Assembly: GCF_000317475.1 (NCBI RefSeq)
Contig: NC_019729.1
Span: 4,416,501 to 4,480,500 of the forward strand
Direction of reading: 5' to 3'
Length of the DNA stretch: 64,000 nucleotides
DNA from: Oscillatoria nigro-viridis PCC 7112
GTDB taxonomy: Bacteria; Cyanobacteriota; Cyanobacteriia; Cyanobacteriales; Microcoleaceae
Below, piece after piece: positions 27,478 to 36,381 of the stretch. A program made the translations under genes and the position numbers. The notes under the pieces were generated by a model. That model did not search any database and was not told the origin of the DNA. It worked only from the letters and a program-made list of their open reading frames with translations. How positions within the stretch are numbered: the first letter of the stretch is position 1; the number at the start of each line of letters is the position of its first letter.

Positions 27478-28119
27478 TTGGAGACTCAATCAGACGTGAC
27501 ACTCTCAATCGGGGAAGCGGCTAAGGAGCTTGGTATTTCGACAAAGACGCTGAGACGCTGGACTGATGCAGGCAAGATTAAGTTTGAGCGCTCTCCCACG
27601 GGACAGAGACGCTTCTACCTTACCGATATCAAGCGAATTACTCCCAGAGACTTAAACCAGGCAGACGATCGAATCACTATCAACTATGCCAGAGTTTCTA
27701 GTCATGACCAAAAAGAAGATTTAAAGCGTCAAGCTGCTGTTTTGGAATCGTTTAGCGCTGCCAATGGCTGGCAATTTGAAACAATTCAAGACTTAGGCTC
27801 TGGACTTAATTACAAGAAAAAAGGACTGACAAAACTACTCAAACGAATCATGTCCGGTGAGGTTGGCAGACTTGTTGTTACTCACAAAGACAGGCTTCTA
27901 AGGTTTGGTTCCGAGTTAGTTTTCGCAATGTGTGAGGAATTTGAATGCGAGGTAGTAATAGTCAATAAATCGCCGGATGAATTGAGTTTTGAACAGGAAT
28001 TAGTTCAAGATATGATTGAATTAATTCAGGTTTTTAGCGCTAGACTTTATGGCGCTAGAAGTCACAAAAACAAAAAACTGATTGATGGTATAGCTAAAGC
28101 AGTGGAGGACGTAAAATAA
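27478..28119 (+). CDS. tnpA: IS607-type serine recombinase (TnpA)
   Basis: 213 residues from TTG 27478, supported by GAGG nine bases upstream. The N-terminal MerR-like helix-turn-helix reads SIGEAAKELGISTKTLRRW. The catalytic domain has YARVSSHDQKEDLKRQ (Ser74/75 is the nucleophile), DLGSGLNYKKKGL and VTHKDRLLRFG. It carries out strand exchange at a GG core with no host duplication. Stop TAA overlaps the start of tnpB (TAATG). Confidence 0.95.
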   Translation: METQSDVTLSIGEAAKELGISTKTLRRWTDAGKIKFERSPTGQRRFYLTDIKRITPRDLNQADDRITINYARVSSHDQKEDLKRQAAVLESFSAANGWQFETIQDLGSGLNYKKKGLTKLLKRIMSGEVGRLVVTHKDRLLRFGSELVFAMCEEFECEVVIVNKSPDELSFEQELVQDMIELIQVFSARLYGARSHKNKKLIDGIAKAVEDVK

Positions 28120-29246
28120 TGCTACTCAGTTTCAAGACGGAATTAAAACCTAACAATAGACAGGTGACTCTATTCCGTCAACACTGTGGAGTAGCCAGAC
28201 ACGCTTACAATTTTGGCAATGCTATTATTCAGGAAGCTTTACAACTTAGAGAGGCTGATAAAACAATCAAAATTCCCTCTGCTATTGACTTGCACAAACG
28301 TCTAGTCGCTGAGATTAAACCAGCTAATCCCTGGTATTATCAAAGCTCCAAAGCAAGTCCACAACAGGCTCTGGCAGAGGTAAGGACGGCATGGGATAGA
28401 TGCTTCAAAAAAGTCTCTAAACAGCCTAGATTCAAGAAGAAAGGCAAGTCTAAAGACAGTTTTTATCTTGAGCAAGGCACTAAAGCAAAACCTGGTATCA
28501 GCAATGATGGTAAGCGAGTTAAACTCCCTAAAATTGGTTGGGTGCGATTGCACGAACCTCTCCCCATTACGGCTACTCATAATTGCGTAATTAGTCGCAC
28601 TGCCGACAAATGGTTCATAGCCATCAAGTATGAGATTGAACAGCCACCAATACCTCTAAATCGCCCCTCTATTGGTGTTGATATTGGTATTAAGGAATTA
28701 GCTGTCACCAGTGACGGAAAGGTTTTTGCTAACCCCAAAGCTTACCGCAAAATGAGTAAGAAAATGAAGCGATTGCAGCGCTCTGTTAGTCGCAAAGTTA
28801 AAGGCTCAAAGAACAGAACTAAGGCAGTTAGAAAGCTGGCAAAACTGCATTCTAGAATTTCATTCATCCGCAAAGATGCTATTCATAAACTCACCAATCA
28901 TCTCGCTAAAAACCACAGCGTGATTAAAATTGAGAATTTGAACGTCAAAGCATTTTTGAAAAATCACAAATTGGCGGGTGCGATTGCCGATTGTGGAATG
29001 TACGAATTTAAGCGACAACTTGAATATAAAACTGAGAAATTTTCTAGTCAGTTGATTTTAGTTGACCGCTTCTTTCCTAGTTCTCAAATCTGTTCAAATT
29101 GTAGGAATCACCGCCACAAAATGCCATTAAAGAATCGAGTCTATGTATGTCCTGATTGCGGTCATACAGAGGACAGAGACTTGAACGCAGCTAAAAACAT
29201 TGAGCGATGGTTTGAAGGAATTCACATTCCGATTCGCTCAGATTAA
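28119..29246 (+). CDS. tnpB: TnpB RNA-guided nuclease of IS607
   Basis: 375 residues. RuvC-like catalytic residues are intact: Asp188 (GVDIGIKELAVT), Glu272 (IKIENLNVKAF) and Asp354 (EDRDLNAAKNIE), plus a zinc finger with CSNCRN and CPDCGH. The N-terminus MLLSFKTELKPNNRQ is the normal TnpB start. By family it is guided by an omega-RNA from the right end and cuts matching DNA next to a TAM. Translationally coupled to the recombinase (GGAGG upstream, one-base overlap). No intron is present in this copy, unlike the tnpB at 9147-12727. Confidence 0.94.
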   Translation: MLLSFKTELKPNNRQVTLFRQHCGVARHAYNFGNAIIQEALQLREADKTIKIPSAIDLHKRLVAEIKPANPWYYQSSKASPQQALAEVRTAWDRCFKKVSKQPRFKKKGKSKDSFYLEQGTKAKPGISNDGKRVKLPKIGWVRLHEPLPITATHNCVISRTADKWFIAIKYEIEQPPIPLNRPSIGVDIGIKELAVTSDGKVFANPKAYRKMSKKMKRLQRSVSRKVKGSKNRTKAVRKLAKLHSRISFIRKDAIHKLTNHLAKNHSVIKIENLNVKAFLKNHKLAGAIADCGMYEFKRQLEYKTEKFSSQLILVDRFFPSSQICSNCRNHRHKMPLKNRVYVCPDCGHTEDRDLNAAKNIERWFEGIHIPIRSD

Positions 29247-29394
29247 GTAAGTCAAACGGTAAGCTCTACCGAGATTGCCTGTGGAGTAGGCAAACCCTCA
29301 GAAGTCATTCTGAGACTACGCTGAAACAGGAAGTAAACACTAAAGTCCAAAACTTTCGAGCAATGGGTAGCTTTGGGTAAGTTTTATAGAGCGG
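29180..29394 (+). ncRNA. Predicted omega-RNA of IS607
   Basis: By position, the 3' part of tnpB plus the 148-base right end (29247-29394) should be the guide scaffold; it contains several short complementary segments (for example CTCAGAA/TTCTGAG at about 29298-29313). The guide would begin at 29395 (TATCGTTGCCGTCGCC...), which is antisense to RTX repeat sequence. The 5' boundary is not determined. Confidence 0.4.
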
Positions 29395-32300
29395 TATCGT
29401 TGCCGTCGCCTGCTAAGAGTGAGTCGTCGCCGAAACCGCCTTGCAATAAGTCGTTGCCAGCTTGACCGAACAGGGTATCTTTGCCGTCGCCGCCGTAGAG
29501 GGAATCGTTGCCTTCTGCTGCATCGAGGATGTCATTGCCAGATTCCCCAAACAAGTTGTCATCGCCGGCTTTGGCTGATAAAGTGTCATCGCCTTGACCT
29601 CCCCACAGATAGTCATTGTCACTTCCGGCATCTAAAATGTCTTTGCCGTCGTCGCCGTAGAGGGAATCGTTGCCTTCGCCAGCATCGAGGATGTCATCGC
29701 CGTTTTCGCCGTAGAGGTAGTCGTCGCCAGCTTGGGCTGATAAAGTGTCGTCGTCTTGACCACCCCAGAGATAATCGTTGCCTGCGCCAGCATTGAGAAA
29801 GTCTTTGCCACTATCGCCGTAAAGGGAATCGTTGCCTGCGGCTGCATCGAGGCTGTCGTTACCGCCTTCGCCAAACAGGTAGTCATCGCCAGCTTGGGCT
29901 GATAAAGTATCGTCGTCTTGACCACCCCAGAGATAGTCGTTGTCAATTCCGGCATCGAGGAAGTCTTTGCCGTCGCCGCCGTAGAGACTGTCGTTTCCTT
30001 CTGCTGCGTTGAGTGAGTCGTTGCCCGCTTCGCCAAACAGTTTGTCGTCGCCTGCTTTGGCATATAAAGTGTCATCGTCTTGACCACCCCAAAGTTGGTC
30101 GTTGCCAATTCCGGCATCGAGAATGTCTTTGCCGTCGCCACCGTAAAGTTGGTCGTTGCCTTCGGCTGCATCGAGGGTGTCGTCGCCCGCTTCGCCAAAC
30201 AGGTTGTCGTCGCCTTCTTTGCCGAGGAGGATGTCGGCATCGTCGCCGCCGTAAAGTTGGTCGTTGCCGAGGCCGGCATTTAGGGTGTCTTTGCCGGTAC
30301 CGCCGTAGAGGTAGTCGTTGCCAGTTCCGGCGTCTAGGGTGTCGTCGCCTGCATCGCCTGCGAGAGTGTCGTTGCCGGCTTCGCCGATGAGGGTGTCTTG
30401 GTCGTCGCCGCCGGAGAGTTCGTCGTCGCCGGTGCCGCCGTAGATGAGGTCGGTGTCTCCTTCTCCGTAGAGTTTGTCGTTTTCGCCTTCGCCGTAGATG
30501 GTGTCTTTGTCTTCGCCGCCGTAGATAAAATCGTCGCCAGCGCCACCGTAGAGTAAGTCTTTGCCTGTTTCGCCAAAAATTGTGTCGTTGCCGTAGCCGG
30601 CGTCTCCGGCAACGGTGTCGTCATCGCTACCGGCGTAGATTAAGTCGTCGGCATCGCCACCTCGGATGTAGTCTTGACCGGCTTCACCGTATAGGGTGTC
30701 TCGGTCTTGGTTGCCGTAGATGCTGTCGCCACCTTCGCCGCCGTAGATTAGGTCGTTGCCGAATTCGCCGTAGAGTTTGTCGTTGCCACCGAGTCCGTAA
30801 ATGCGATCGTCCCCAGCATCGCCAGTGATAACGTTAACGGTATCGTCGCCGGTAATATTATCGTCATGCCGAGAACCGGCGACGTTTTCAATGCCAGTAA
30901 TTTTGTCTTGGTCGCCCCAGCCGTCAATAGCATCGCCTGTTTGTAAATTGACACTAACGCCATTCGGGTCGCGGCGGTAGCTGAGAACGTCGATACCTTC
31001 TCCCCCGTAAAATGAGTCATTGCCGGCATTGCCAATTAATAAATCGTTGCCTTCTAATGCCCAAATTCGGTTATCTTTTTCGTTGCCAATTAAGATGTCT
31101 TCAAAGCGAGTACCGATGATATCTTCTAAGTTTCTCAAAGCATCGGTAGTGCCAAAACCGTCTTTACCGGTACCGGCCGCAATTTCAAAATCCCGTTCGA
31201 GTTCCGTGTAGTATTCGCTGGGATTAACTGCAGTGACGAATTCTTTGAAACGTTGGTTGGTGTTGTTGTCGTAGTCGCTATTTTCGTCAATATTAACGAT
31301 AACGCCCCTGGGGGAATTTCTGTAATTAACGAGATCGACTCCTTCTCCCCCATCTATTAAATCATCGCCGATTTCTCCGATTAACGAGTCATTGCCAGTA
31401 CCGCCAAATAATTCGTCGTTGCCAGCGTTGCCGTTGAGAGTGTCATCGCCCGCTTGGCCTAGAAGTACGTCGTCATCGAAGCCGCCAAACAGGGTATCTT
31501 TGCCGTCGCCACCATCGATGTAGTCTTGACCTTGACTGCCGAAAAGATTGTCTTCGCCAGCTTGTCCGTAAATATCATCGTCGTCGGCCCCGCCATCAAT
31601 AATGTCTTGGCCGTCGCCACCTTCCAGCCAGTCATTATTTTCGTTCCCTTGAATGACATCGTTGCCGGCTTGTCCGTAAATTCTGTCATCTCCGGTATTG
31701 CCCAGAAGCGAGTCTTGGCCGCTGCCGCCATCGATGAAGTCGTCGTCGGCGTTGCCTTCTACCGTGTCGCTGCCATCTTGTCCGTAGAGGATGTCGTTGC
31801 CTTCATTGCCTTGGATGAAGTCGCGGCCGCTGCCACCTTCGGCGTAATCTTCGCCTTCGTTGCCTTGGATGATGTCGTTGTCGGCGCGGCCGTAGAGTTT
31901 GTCATCGCCGCTGCCTCCGATGAGGATATCGTTTTGGCTGCCACCGTCGAGGATGTCGTCGCCATCTTCACCGAAAAGTTGGTCGCTACCTGCTTCGCCG
32001 TAGAGTAAGTCGGCATTTAATCCACCGTAAAGTTGGTCTTGGTCTTCGCCACCGTATAAAGTGTCGTTTCCGGCTTCTCCTTTTAGTAAATCATCGCCTT
32101 GTTCGCCTCGCAAGTCGTCATTTCCAGTGCCCCCATTGAGGGTATCTTTGCCAGTTCCGCCGTAAAGAGAATCGTTGTTTTCTTCTCCTTTTAAGTCATC
32201 GTCTCCTTCTTCGCCGTAGAGTTTGTCTTCACCTTGACCGCCGTACAAGGAATCATTTTCGGTTCCGCCATAGAGAGAGTCGTTGCCATTTTCTCCTCGG

Positions 32301-34549
32301 AGGTCATCGGCACCTTGTTCGCCGCGAAGTTCGTCTTCACCATCGCCACCGTAGAGACTGTCGTTATCTTGACCGCCGTAGAGAGAGTCGTTGCCGTTTT
32401 CTCCTCTTAAATCGTCACTGCCTTCATCACCTCGGAGGTCGTCATTATCATCGCCACCGTAAGCTGTATCATTACCAGTGCCACCGTAGAATTTATCATT
32501 GTTAGAACCGCCCTCACCGTAGTCATTGCCATCGCCACCGTAAAGGAGGTCTTCGCCATTCTCACCATAGAGACTATCATTGTCAGCCTCACCATAAGCA
32601 GTATCATTTCCACTAGCACCATAGAATTTATCGTCTCCTGATGCACCTTCAAAGTAGTCATTTCCTGAATCGGTTAAGGCACCAATTAATCCATCATCAT
32701 CATAGGTGTCATTACCCGCACCACCATAGAATTTATCATTGTTAGAACCACCCTCACCGTAGTCATTGCCATCGCCACCGTAAAGGAGGTCTTCGCCATT
32801 CTCACCATAGAGACTGTCATTGTCAGCTTCACCATAGGCAGTATCATTTCCGCTAGCACCATAGAATTTGTCGTCTCCTGATGCACCTTCAAAGTAGTCA
32901 TTTCCAGAGGGTAAAATACCAATTAATCCATCATCGTCATAGGTATCATTGCCTGAGCTACCATAGAACGTATCATCTCCCAAACCTCCTTCTCCATAAT
33001 CATTCCCATCACCTGCCTGAATTTCATCACCAAACAGATCGCCTTTTAGCGTATCATTGCCTGCGCCACCGACTATGAGATAACCAGACAAGGGAACCAA
33101 ATGCGGGAGCGGTTTCACACTGAATCTGTCACGATTGTCGTCTCCAGGAGTACCGTAAATCACTTGCAGATCGCCACGTTTATAAGACAAGAAAGGATCG
33201 GAGGCGATATTATAGAGATAAGATATTCCTCCAGCAGCACCAAGTTTTGCTATTCCAGCCAAATTTTTTGCATTATCTGCGCCATCACCACGAATTCCTC
33301 CTGTAACACTCACATTCGACGATTTTAAATCATCATCATGAAAGTTAGAGGAGTTATAATTGTTATAAGACTTTCCATCATTACCAGTAAAATTCATGAC
33401 TATTAACCGATAATCTGGGTACTTAGGGTTTACTGTCCCGTGCTGTAAATTATAAGGATTGAGCAAAGGTTCAAATATTGTTTGGTTAAGAACTTGAGCA
33501 GCAAGATTGTCCGATTTAAAGCCAAAACCATCAAACATAGGTTTGACTTTCATTTCTTTAATGTATCTATTCTGCATCAATCCCCCAGACCCAATATCAT
33601 CAACCTGAAATGTTATAGATGTTATCTGAAATGGGGTTGTTCCGAAAATGAAAGAACGGTCATTATGATCGTCACTGAAAATATCAGTGCCATATTGAGA
33701 AACAATAAGTTTAAAATCTCGATCTTCCAAGAAATCTAGCCCACTACCACTCGTTATCCTAACCTCTGGATCGCCATTGCTAATATATTCTTCGGCTGTA
33801 TATTTATATTCGCCGGGTTGAATGTCGGAAGCTTTAAAAAAATCGGAAACAGCACCAAATAATGATGGATAAGCATAGCGCCCTGCACCATTATTCATGT
33901 AATGATTCATATCATAAGCGATACTTGGTTGAGGATTTTCGTCAATATGTGGGTTGTAGTTTGGTGATGATGGATTATTTGTTCCGAATGCTAAAAGCTT
34001 AGTGATTTCGATAGGATCGTATACTGTGCCGGATTTCTCTCCTTGGAGCAAACTCCCGCCCAAATTCAATAAAACAGAATCATTCTCTTGCTTCAAATCC
34101 TGAATATGACCAACACTCAAATCAATCTCTTGTACAATATTAGAAAAGAACTCCCCTTCATCCCCAGGAGTATCAGAAGTATTAATACTCCAATCTACCG
34201 AATGACCAATCTCTTCCAATAAAACACTGGTAATTCCTTGAAGATTATCAGTATTTTGGGTCAGAAAGTTTTCGGAAACATAAATGGTGTTATTTGAACC
34301 CGCATAAGCAGCATTAGCCCCTTTGACTTCAGAACCAGTGCGAATTTCGATCGCAGGCAAAGATGCAAAATCGCTATTAATCCACTGCTGGCGGATTTCT
34401 TCTAACTTACCAGCATCAAAATTTGTGCCGAAAATACTTTGAACTTTGGCAACAAAATCATCACCCTTGGCAAAATTATTTAAAATGCTGTAAACATTTT
34501 GCAGAGAAGTTTCGATCGCGGTTGTGAAAGAGTTGTTAGAAGTAGCCAT
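29384..34549 (-). CDS. Giant RTX calcium-binding protein, truncated by IS607
   Basis: 1721 residues from ATG 34549 (GAGGA eight bases upstream; a start nine codons earlier lacks one). Residues 1-200 include SVLLEEIGHSVDW, an EExxH-like helix common at the head of cyanobacterial RTX proteins but not a full HExxH. A unique 300-residue region follows (about 200-490). From residue 490 the protein is nonapeptide repeats of the GGxGxDxLx type, which bind Ca2+ and fold as a beta-roll. A gap in the array (about 1100-1250) holds non-repeat segments such as GVIVNIDENSDYDNNT. It ends in IS607 sequence (NDTAL-stop). The original protein was 2698 residues. Likely surface or secreted; the exact role is unknown. 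Confidence 0.85.
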   Translation of the reverse strand: MATSNNSFTTAIETSLQNVYSILNNFAKGDDFVAKVQSIFGTNFDAGKLEEIRQQWINSDFASLPAIEIRTGSEVKGANAAYAGSNNTIYVSENFLTQNTDNLQGITSVLLEEIGHSVDWSINTSDTPGDEGEFFSNIVQEIDLSVGHIQDLKQENDSVLLNLGGSLLQGEKSGTVYDPIEITKLLAFGTNNPSSPNYNPHIDENPQPSIAYDMNHYMNNGAGRYAYPSLFGAVSDFFKASDIQPGEYKYTAEEYISNGDPEVRITSGSGLDFLEDRDFKLIVSQYGTDIFSDDHNDRSFIFGTTPFQITSITFQVDDIGSGGLMQNRYIKEMKVKPMFDGFGFKSDNLAAQVLNQTIFEPLLNPYNLQHGTVNPKYPDYRLIVMNFTGNDGKSYNNYNSSNFHDDDLKSSNVSVTGGIRGDGADNAKNLAGIAKLGAAGGISYLYNIASDPFLSYKRGDLQVIYGTPGDDNRDRFSVKPLPHLVPLSGYLIVGGAGNDTLKGDLFGDEIQAGDGNDYGEGGLGDDTFYGSSGNDTYDDDGLIGILPSGNDYFEGASGDDKFYGASGNDTAYGEADNDSLYGENGEDLLYGGDGNDYGEGGSNNDKFYGGAGNDTYDDDGLIGALTDSGNDYFEGASGDDKFYGASGNDTAYGEADNDSLYGENGEDLLYGGDGNDYGEGGSNNDKFYGGTGNDTAYGGDDNDDLRGDEGSDDLRGENGNDSLYGGQDNDSLYGGDGEDELRGEQGADDLRGENGNDSLYGGTENDSLYGGQGEDKLYGEEGDDDLKGEENNDSLYGGTGKDTLNGGTGNDDLRGEQGDDLLKGEAGNDTLYGGEDQDQLYGGLNADLLYGEAGSDQLFGEDGDDILDGGSQNDILIGGSGDDKLYGRADNDIIQGNEGEDYAEGGSGRDFIQGNEGNDILYGQDGSDTVEGNADDDFIDGGSGQDSLLGNTGDDRIYGQAGNDVIQGNENNDWLEGGDGQDIIDGGADDDDIYGQAGEDNLFGSQGQDYIDGGDGKDTLFGGFDDDVLLGQAGDDTLNGNAGNDELFGGTGNDSLIGEIGDDLIDGGEGVDLVNYRNSPRGVIVNIDENSDYDNNTNQRFKEFVTAVNPSEYYTELERDFEIAAGTGKDGFGTTDALRNLEDIIGTRFEDILIGNEKDNRIWALEGNDLLIGNAGNDSFYGGEGIDVLSYRRDPNGVSVNLQTGDAIDGWGDQDKITGIENVAGSRHDDNITGDDTVNVITGDAGDDRIYGLGGNDKLYGEFGNDLIYGGEGGDSIYGNQDRDTLYGEAGQDYIRGGDADDLIYAGSDDDTVAGDAGYGNDTIFGETGKDLLYGGAGDDFIYGGEDKDTIYGEGENDKLYGEGDTDLIYGGTGDDELSGGDDQDTLIGEAGNDTLAGDAGDDTLDAGTGNDYLYGGTGKDTLNAGLGNDQLYGGDDADILLGKEGDDNLFGEAGDDTLDAAEGNDQLYGGDGKDILDAGIGNDQLWGGQDDDTLYAKAGDDKLFGEAGNDSLNAAEGNDSLYGGDGKDFLDAGIDNDYLWGGQDDDTLSAQAGDDYLFGEGGNDSLDAAAGNDSLYGDSGKDFLNAGAGNDYLWGGQDDDTLSAQAGDDYLYGENGDDILDAGEGNDSLYGDDGKDILDAGSDNDYLWGGQGDDTLSAKAGDDNLFGESGNDILDAAEGNDSLYGGDGKDTLFGQAGNDLLQGGFGDDSLLAGDGNDTAL
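32481..32957 (-). repeat. Tandem 240-bp duplication within the RTX array
   Basis: Two near-identical units beginning CCACCGTAGAATTTATCATT (32481) and CCACCATAGAATTTATCATT (32721). Each encodes about 80 residues containing YDDDGLIG, a break in the nonapeptide series. A third, diverged unit follows at about 32958. Confidence 0.8.
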
Positions 34550-34940
34550 GATTTTATCCTCGCGTGGTAGATACAATGTGTTCTGAAAATTGACAAAGCG
34601 ACTCTATCGACAAGCCCGATCGCACTTCTGCACTTCTGCACTTCTGCACTCTCTAGCTGTCGTAGATCCGTCATTTACCCAAACTGAAGCCTCGCGAAAT
34701 GCGTGAAGCAAAGCTATCCCGTAGGGAATCGCACTTCAACTCTGTTGTCGCAATTACTGACTCAAATCGACTCAATAAATGCAACCGTGGAAATAGACTA
34801 AACCAACATCGGAAGAAGCCCTTTCCAATATCCGTTGGGATGTTGGTTCGGATTTCGATCGGGAAGTTACGCGCGATGCGACTTTTGAATAAATCTCAAC
34901 AAGTGCGATCGAACTTCGTAATTTCCCTTCTGTATATCTA

Positions 34941-35053
34941 TCAGGGTGAGCTCAGTATTTTTATGCAAAACTCTCAAGTTTTTTTTGATAAAGTTTTGCA
35001 AATACTGGTGAAAGTACGGAACAACCGGTGTTTTCGGGATTTAAGGGCGATCG
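34941..35053. repeat. 113-bp direct repeat, copy A
   Basis: Contains GGTGAGCTCAGTA, ACTCTCAAGTTTTTTTTGAT, ACTGGTGAAAGTACGGA and ATTTAAGGGCGATCG in the same order and spacing as copy B at 35286. Both lie upstream of the sigma-like gene. It may be a duplicated leader or promoter; no start codon is implied. Confidence 0.7.
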
Positions 35054-35073
35054 AATCACGCGCTGCCCCACAA

Positions 35074-35200
35074 TCCGGCGGGGAATGAATTCCCCGCCTC
35101 ATAGCCAAAGTCCTCTCCAAGAGGACTGGTAAATTCTTCAGTCGGCGACCGACGACTTTCGCTTTGAGGCAGGGGTTTCAACCCCTGCTGCGGAATTGCG
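35074..35200. repeat. Palindromic intergenic element (GGGAATGAATTCCC family)
   Basis: Palindrome GGCGGGGAATGAATTCCCCGCC, then CTCATAGCCAAAGTCCTCT/AGAGGACT hairpin and a CAGGGGTTTCAACCCCTG palindrome. Related copies lie at 40690, 53832 and 56857. No protein is encoded. Confidence 0.65.
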
Positions 35201-35285
35201 AGATAGCCCGATTGCCCGATCGATCTGGTTGTTAACATCAAAGATCGATCGCCCCTCAAGCCTTTTTGTTCTTCCTATTTACTTA

Positions 35286-35398
35286 TCGGGGTGAGCTCAG
35301 TAGTTTTATGCAGAACTCTCAAGTTTTTTTGATAAAGTTTGGCAAACACTGGTGAAAGTACGGAAGAACGGTTGTTTTGGGGATTTAAGGGCGATCGG
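35286..35398. repeat. 113-bp direct repeat, copy B
   Basis: Second copy of the 34941-35053 sequence, 345 bases downstream and 254 bases ahead of the sigma-like gene. About 85 percent identical by eye. The surrounding 34550-35651 gap holds no convincing gene, only these repeats, a palindromic element and an 8-bp CACTTCTG run at about 34623-34650. Confidence 0.7.
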
Positions 35399-35416
35399 TG
35401 TTACGCACGGGTGGTC

Positions 35417-35482
35417 AGAAACCGGGTTTTTCGCCCAGAAGACGCGTTACAAACCTGCATAAATCGCAAAAACCCGGTTTCT
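35417..35482. terminator. Inverted repeat of the AAACCGGGTTT type
   Basis: AGAAACCGGGTTTTT (35417-35431) pairs with AAAAACCCGGTTTCT (35468-35482). It lies between the direct repeat and the sigma-like gene, so if transcribed it may attenuate or terminate readthrough. No gene ends directly upstream. Confidence 0.4.
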
Positions 35483-35651
35483 TTGGTTTTGATGCGTCTT
35501 AACAAAAATTCACATCTAATTGAACGGCCCAATCCACCGCACAGCAAGACTTTCAACCATCCGCTGAAAAAAACTTTCAGAATTTCGCATAAATTCCTCC
35601 AACTTACCCTGATAAGTAAATGTAGGAACAAAGTTGCGGCCGCACTGAACT

Positions 35652-36356
35652 ATGAATGATGAGTATAACCCCTCCGAGGGGGAAGACCACCCATCCGATC
35701 GACAACTGCTATATCAAGAGTTCGACAGCCTTGTCACCCAAATTTGTCAGGAAACCTCGAACCCTTGGAAACGAAGACGTTTGGTGAATCAGCTTGTGAT
35801 TAAAATCACAAACTCCGGTCTGATCTGGAAGAATAAGGATAACGTACCTTACTATGAAGACGCTTTGCAAGAACAGTGGGAGTTTTTCTATAGCAATTTG
35901 TGCGAATCCCGCACTGGCACTCAGTACGATCGCGATCGCGGCAGTGTCATAACTTGGTTCAATAATTATTTCAAGTGGCGGCTGCTAAATTGGGCTTCCA
36001 GAGTAGATAGAGAAAATCAGAGGAGATGCGATCTAGAACAATTTTCAGAAGACGGAACACCGATCGATCGAATCGAAATTTTGCCCGCTGAGGATGAAAG
36101 CCATATTCTCGAATGTATTCAATACTTTGAAGAAGTCAAAATCTGGATCGAGACTAACCCTAATGGGGTGTTAAGCGACCACATTCGAGGACGAAAAGAT
36201 CTAACTTGTCAAGTTATATTGAGAAGTTTGTCATCTGGTAAAAATTTTATGACAATAGCAGCAGAGTTTGCCTGTCCTTATCCTACAATTCACGGCTTTT
36301 ACAAAAAGAAATGCCGCCCTCGTTTGGTCGAATTTCGCGAAAATCATGACTATTAA
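35652..36356 (+). CDS. Sigma-70-like protein of a CHAT cassette
   Basis: 234 residues. A region-2-like part (YEDALQEQWEFFYSNL, GSVITWFNNYFKWRLLNW) and a C-terminal helix-turn-helix that resembles region 4 (FMTIAAEFACPYPTIHGFYKK) are separated by an acidic linker (LPAEDESHILECIQYFEE). The core-binding part is degenerate, so it may be a sigma-like regulator rather than a full sigma factor. In cyanobacteria such genes commonly precede DUF1822 and CHAT genes, as here. It starts 25 bases before the DUF1822 gene. By inference it controls this cassette or related loci. Confidence 0.72.
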   Translation: MNDEYNPSEGEDHPSDRQLLYQEFDSLVTQICQETSNPWKRRRLVNQLVIKITNSGLIWKNKDNVPYYEDALQEQWEFFYSNLCESRTGTQYDRDRGSVITWFNNYFKWRLLNWASRVDRENQRRCDLEQFSEDGTPIDRIEILPAEDESHILECIQYFEEVKIWIETNPNGVLSDHIRGRKDLTCQVILRSLSSGKNFMTIAAEFACPYPTIHGFYKKKCRPRLVEFRENHDY

Positions 36357-36381
36357 TTATACAAGGAGTTAAAGTAGGAAA

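Larger units (their letters stand above)
27389..29394 (+). mobile_element. IS607-family element inserted in the RTX gene
   Basis: 2006 bp. It carries a serine recombinase gene and tnpB, overlapping by one base. GG lies at both junctions (27387-27388 on the left and 29393-29394 on the right), the dinucleotide known as the IS607 crossover site. Removing one GG and everything between gives a seamless RTX frame. The left end begins after GAGAAGGG; there are no terminal inverted repeats, as expected. The recombinase gene, tnpB and right end all appear intact. Confidence 0.9.

Noticed and set aside
29384..33000. CRISPR-like periodic repeats
   Set aside because: The periodicity is 27 bases or 240 bases, in frame, and codes for GGxGxDxLx units. 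There are no constant repeats with unique spacers, and no cas gene is present.
34699..35088. 129-codon frame before the CHAT cassette
   Set aside because: It covers one copy of the direct repeat and part of the palindromic element, and its predicted protein has mixed composition without homology that I recognise.
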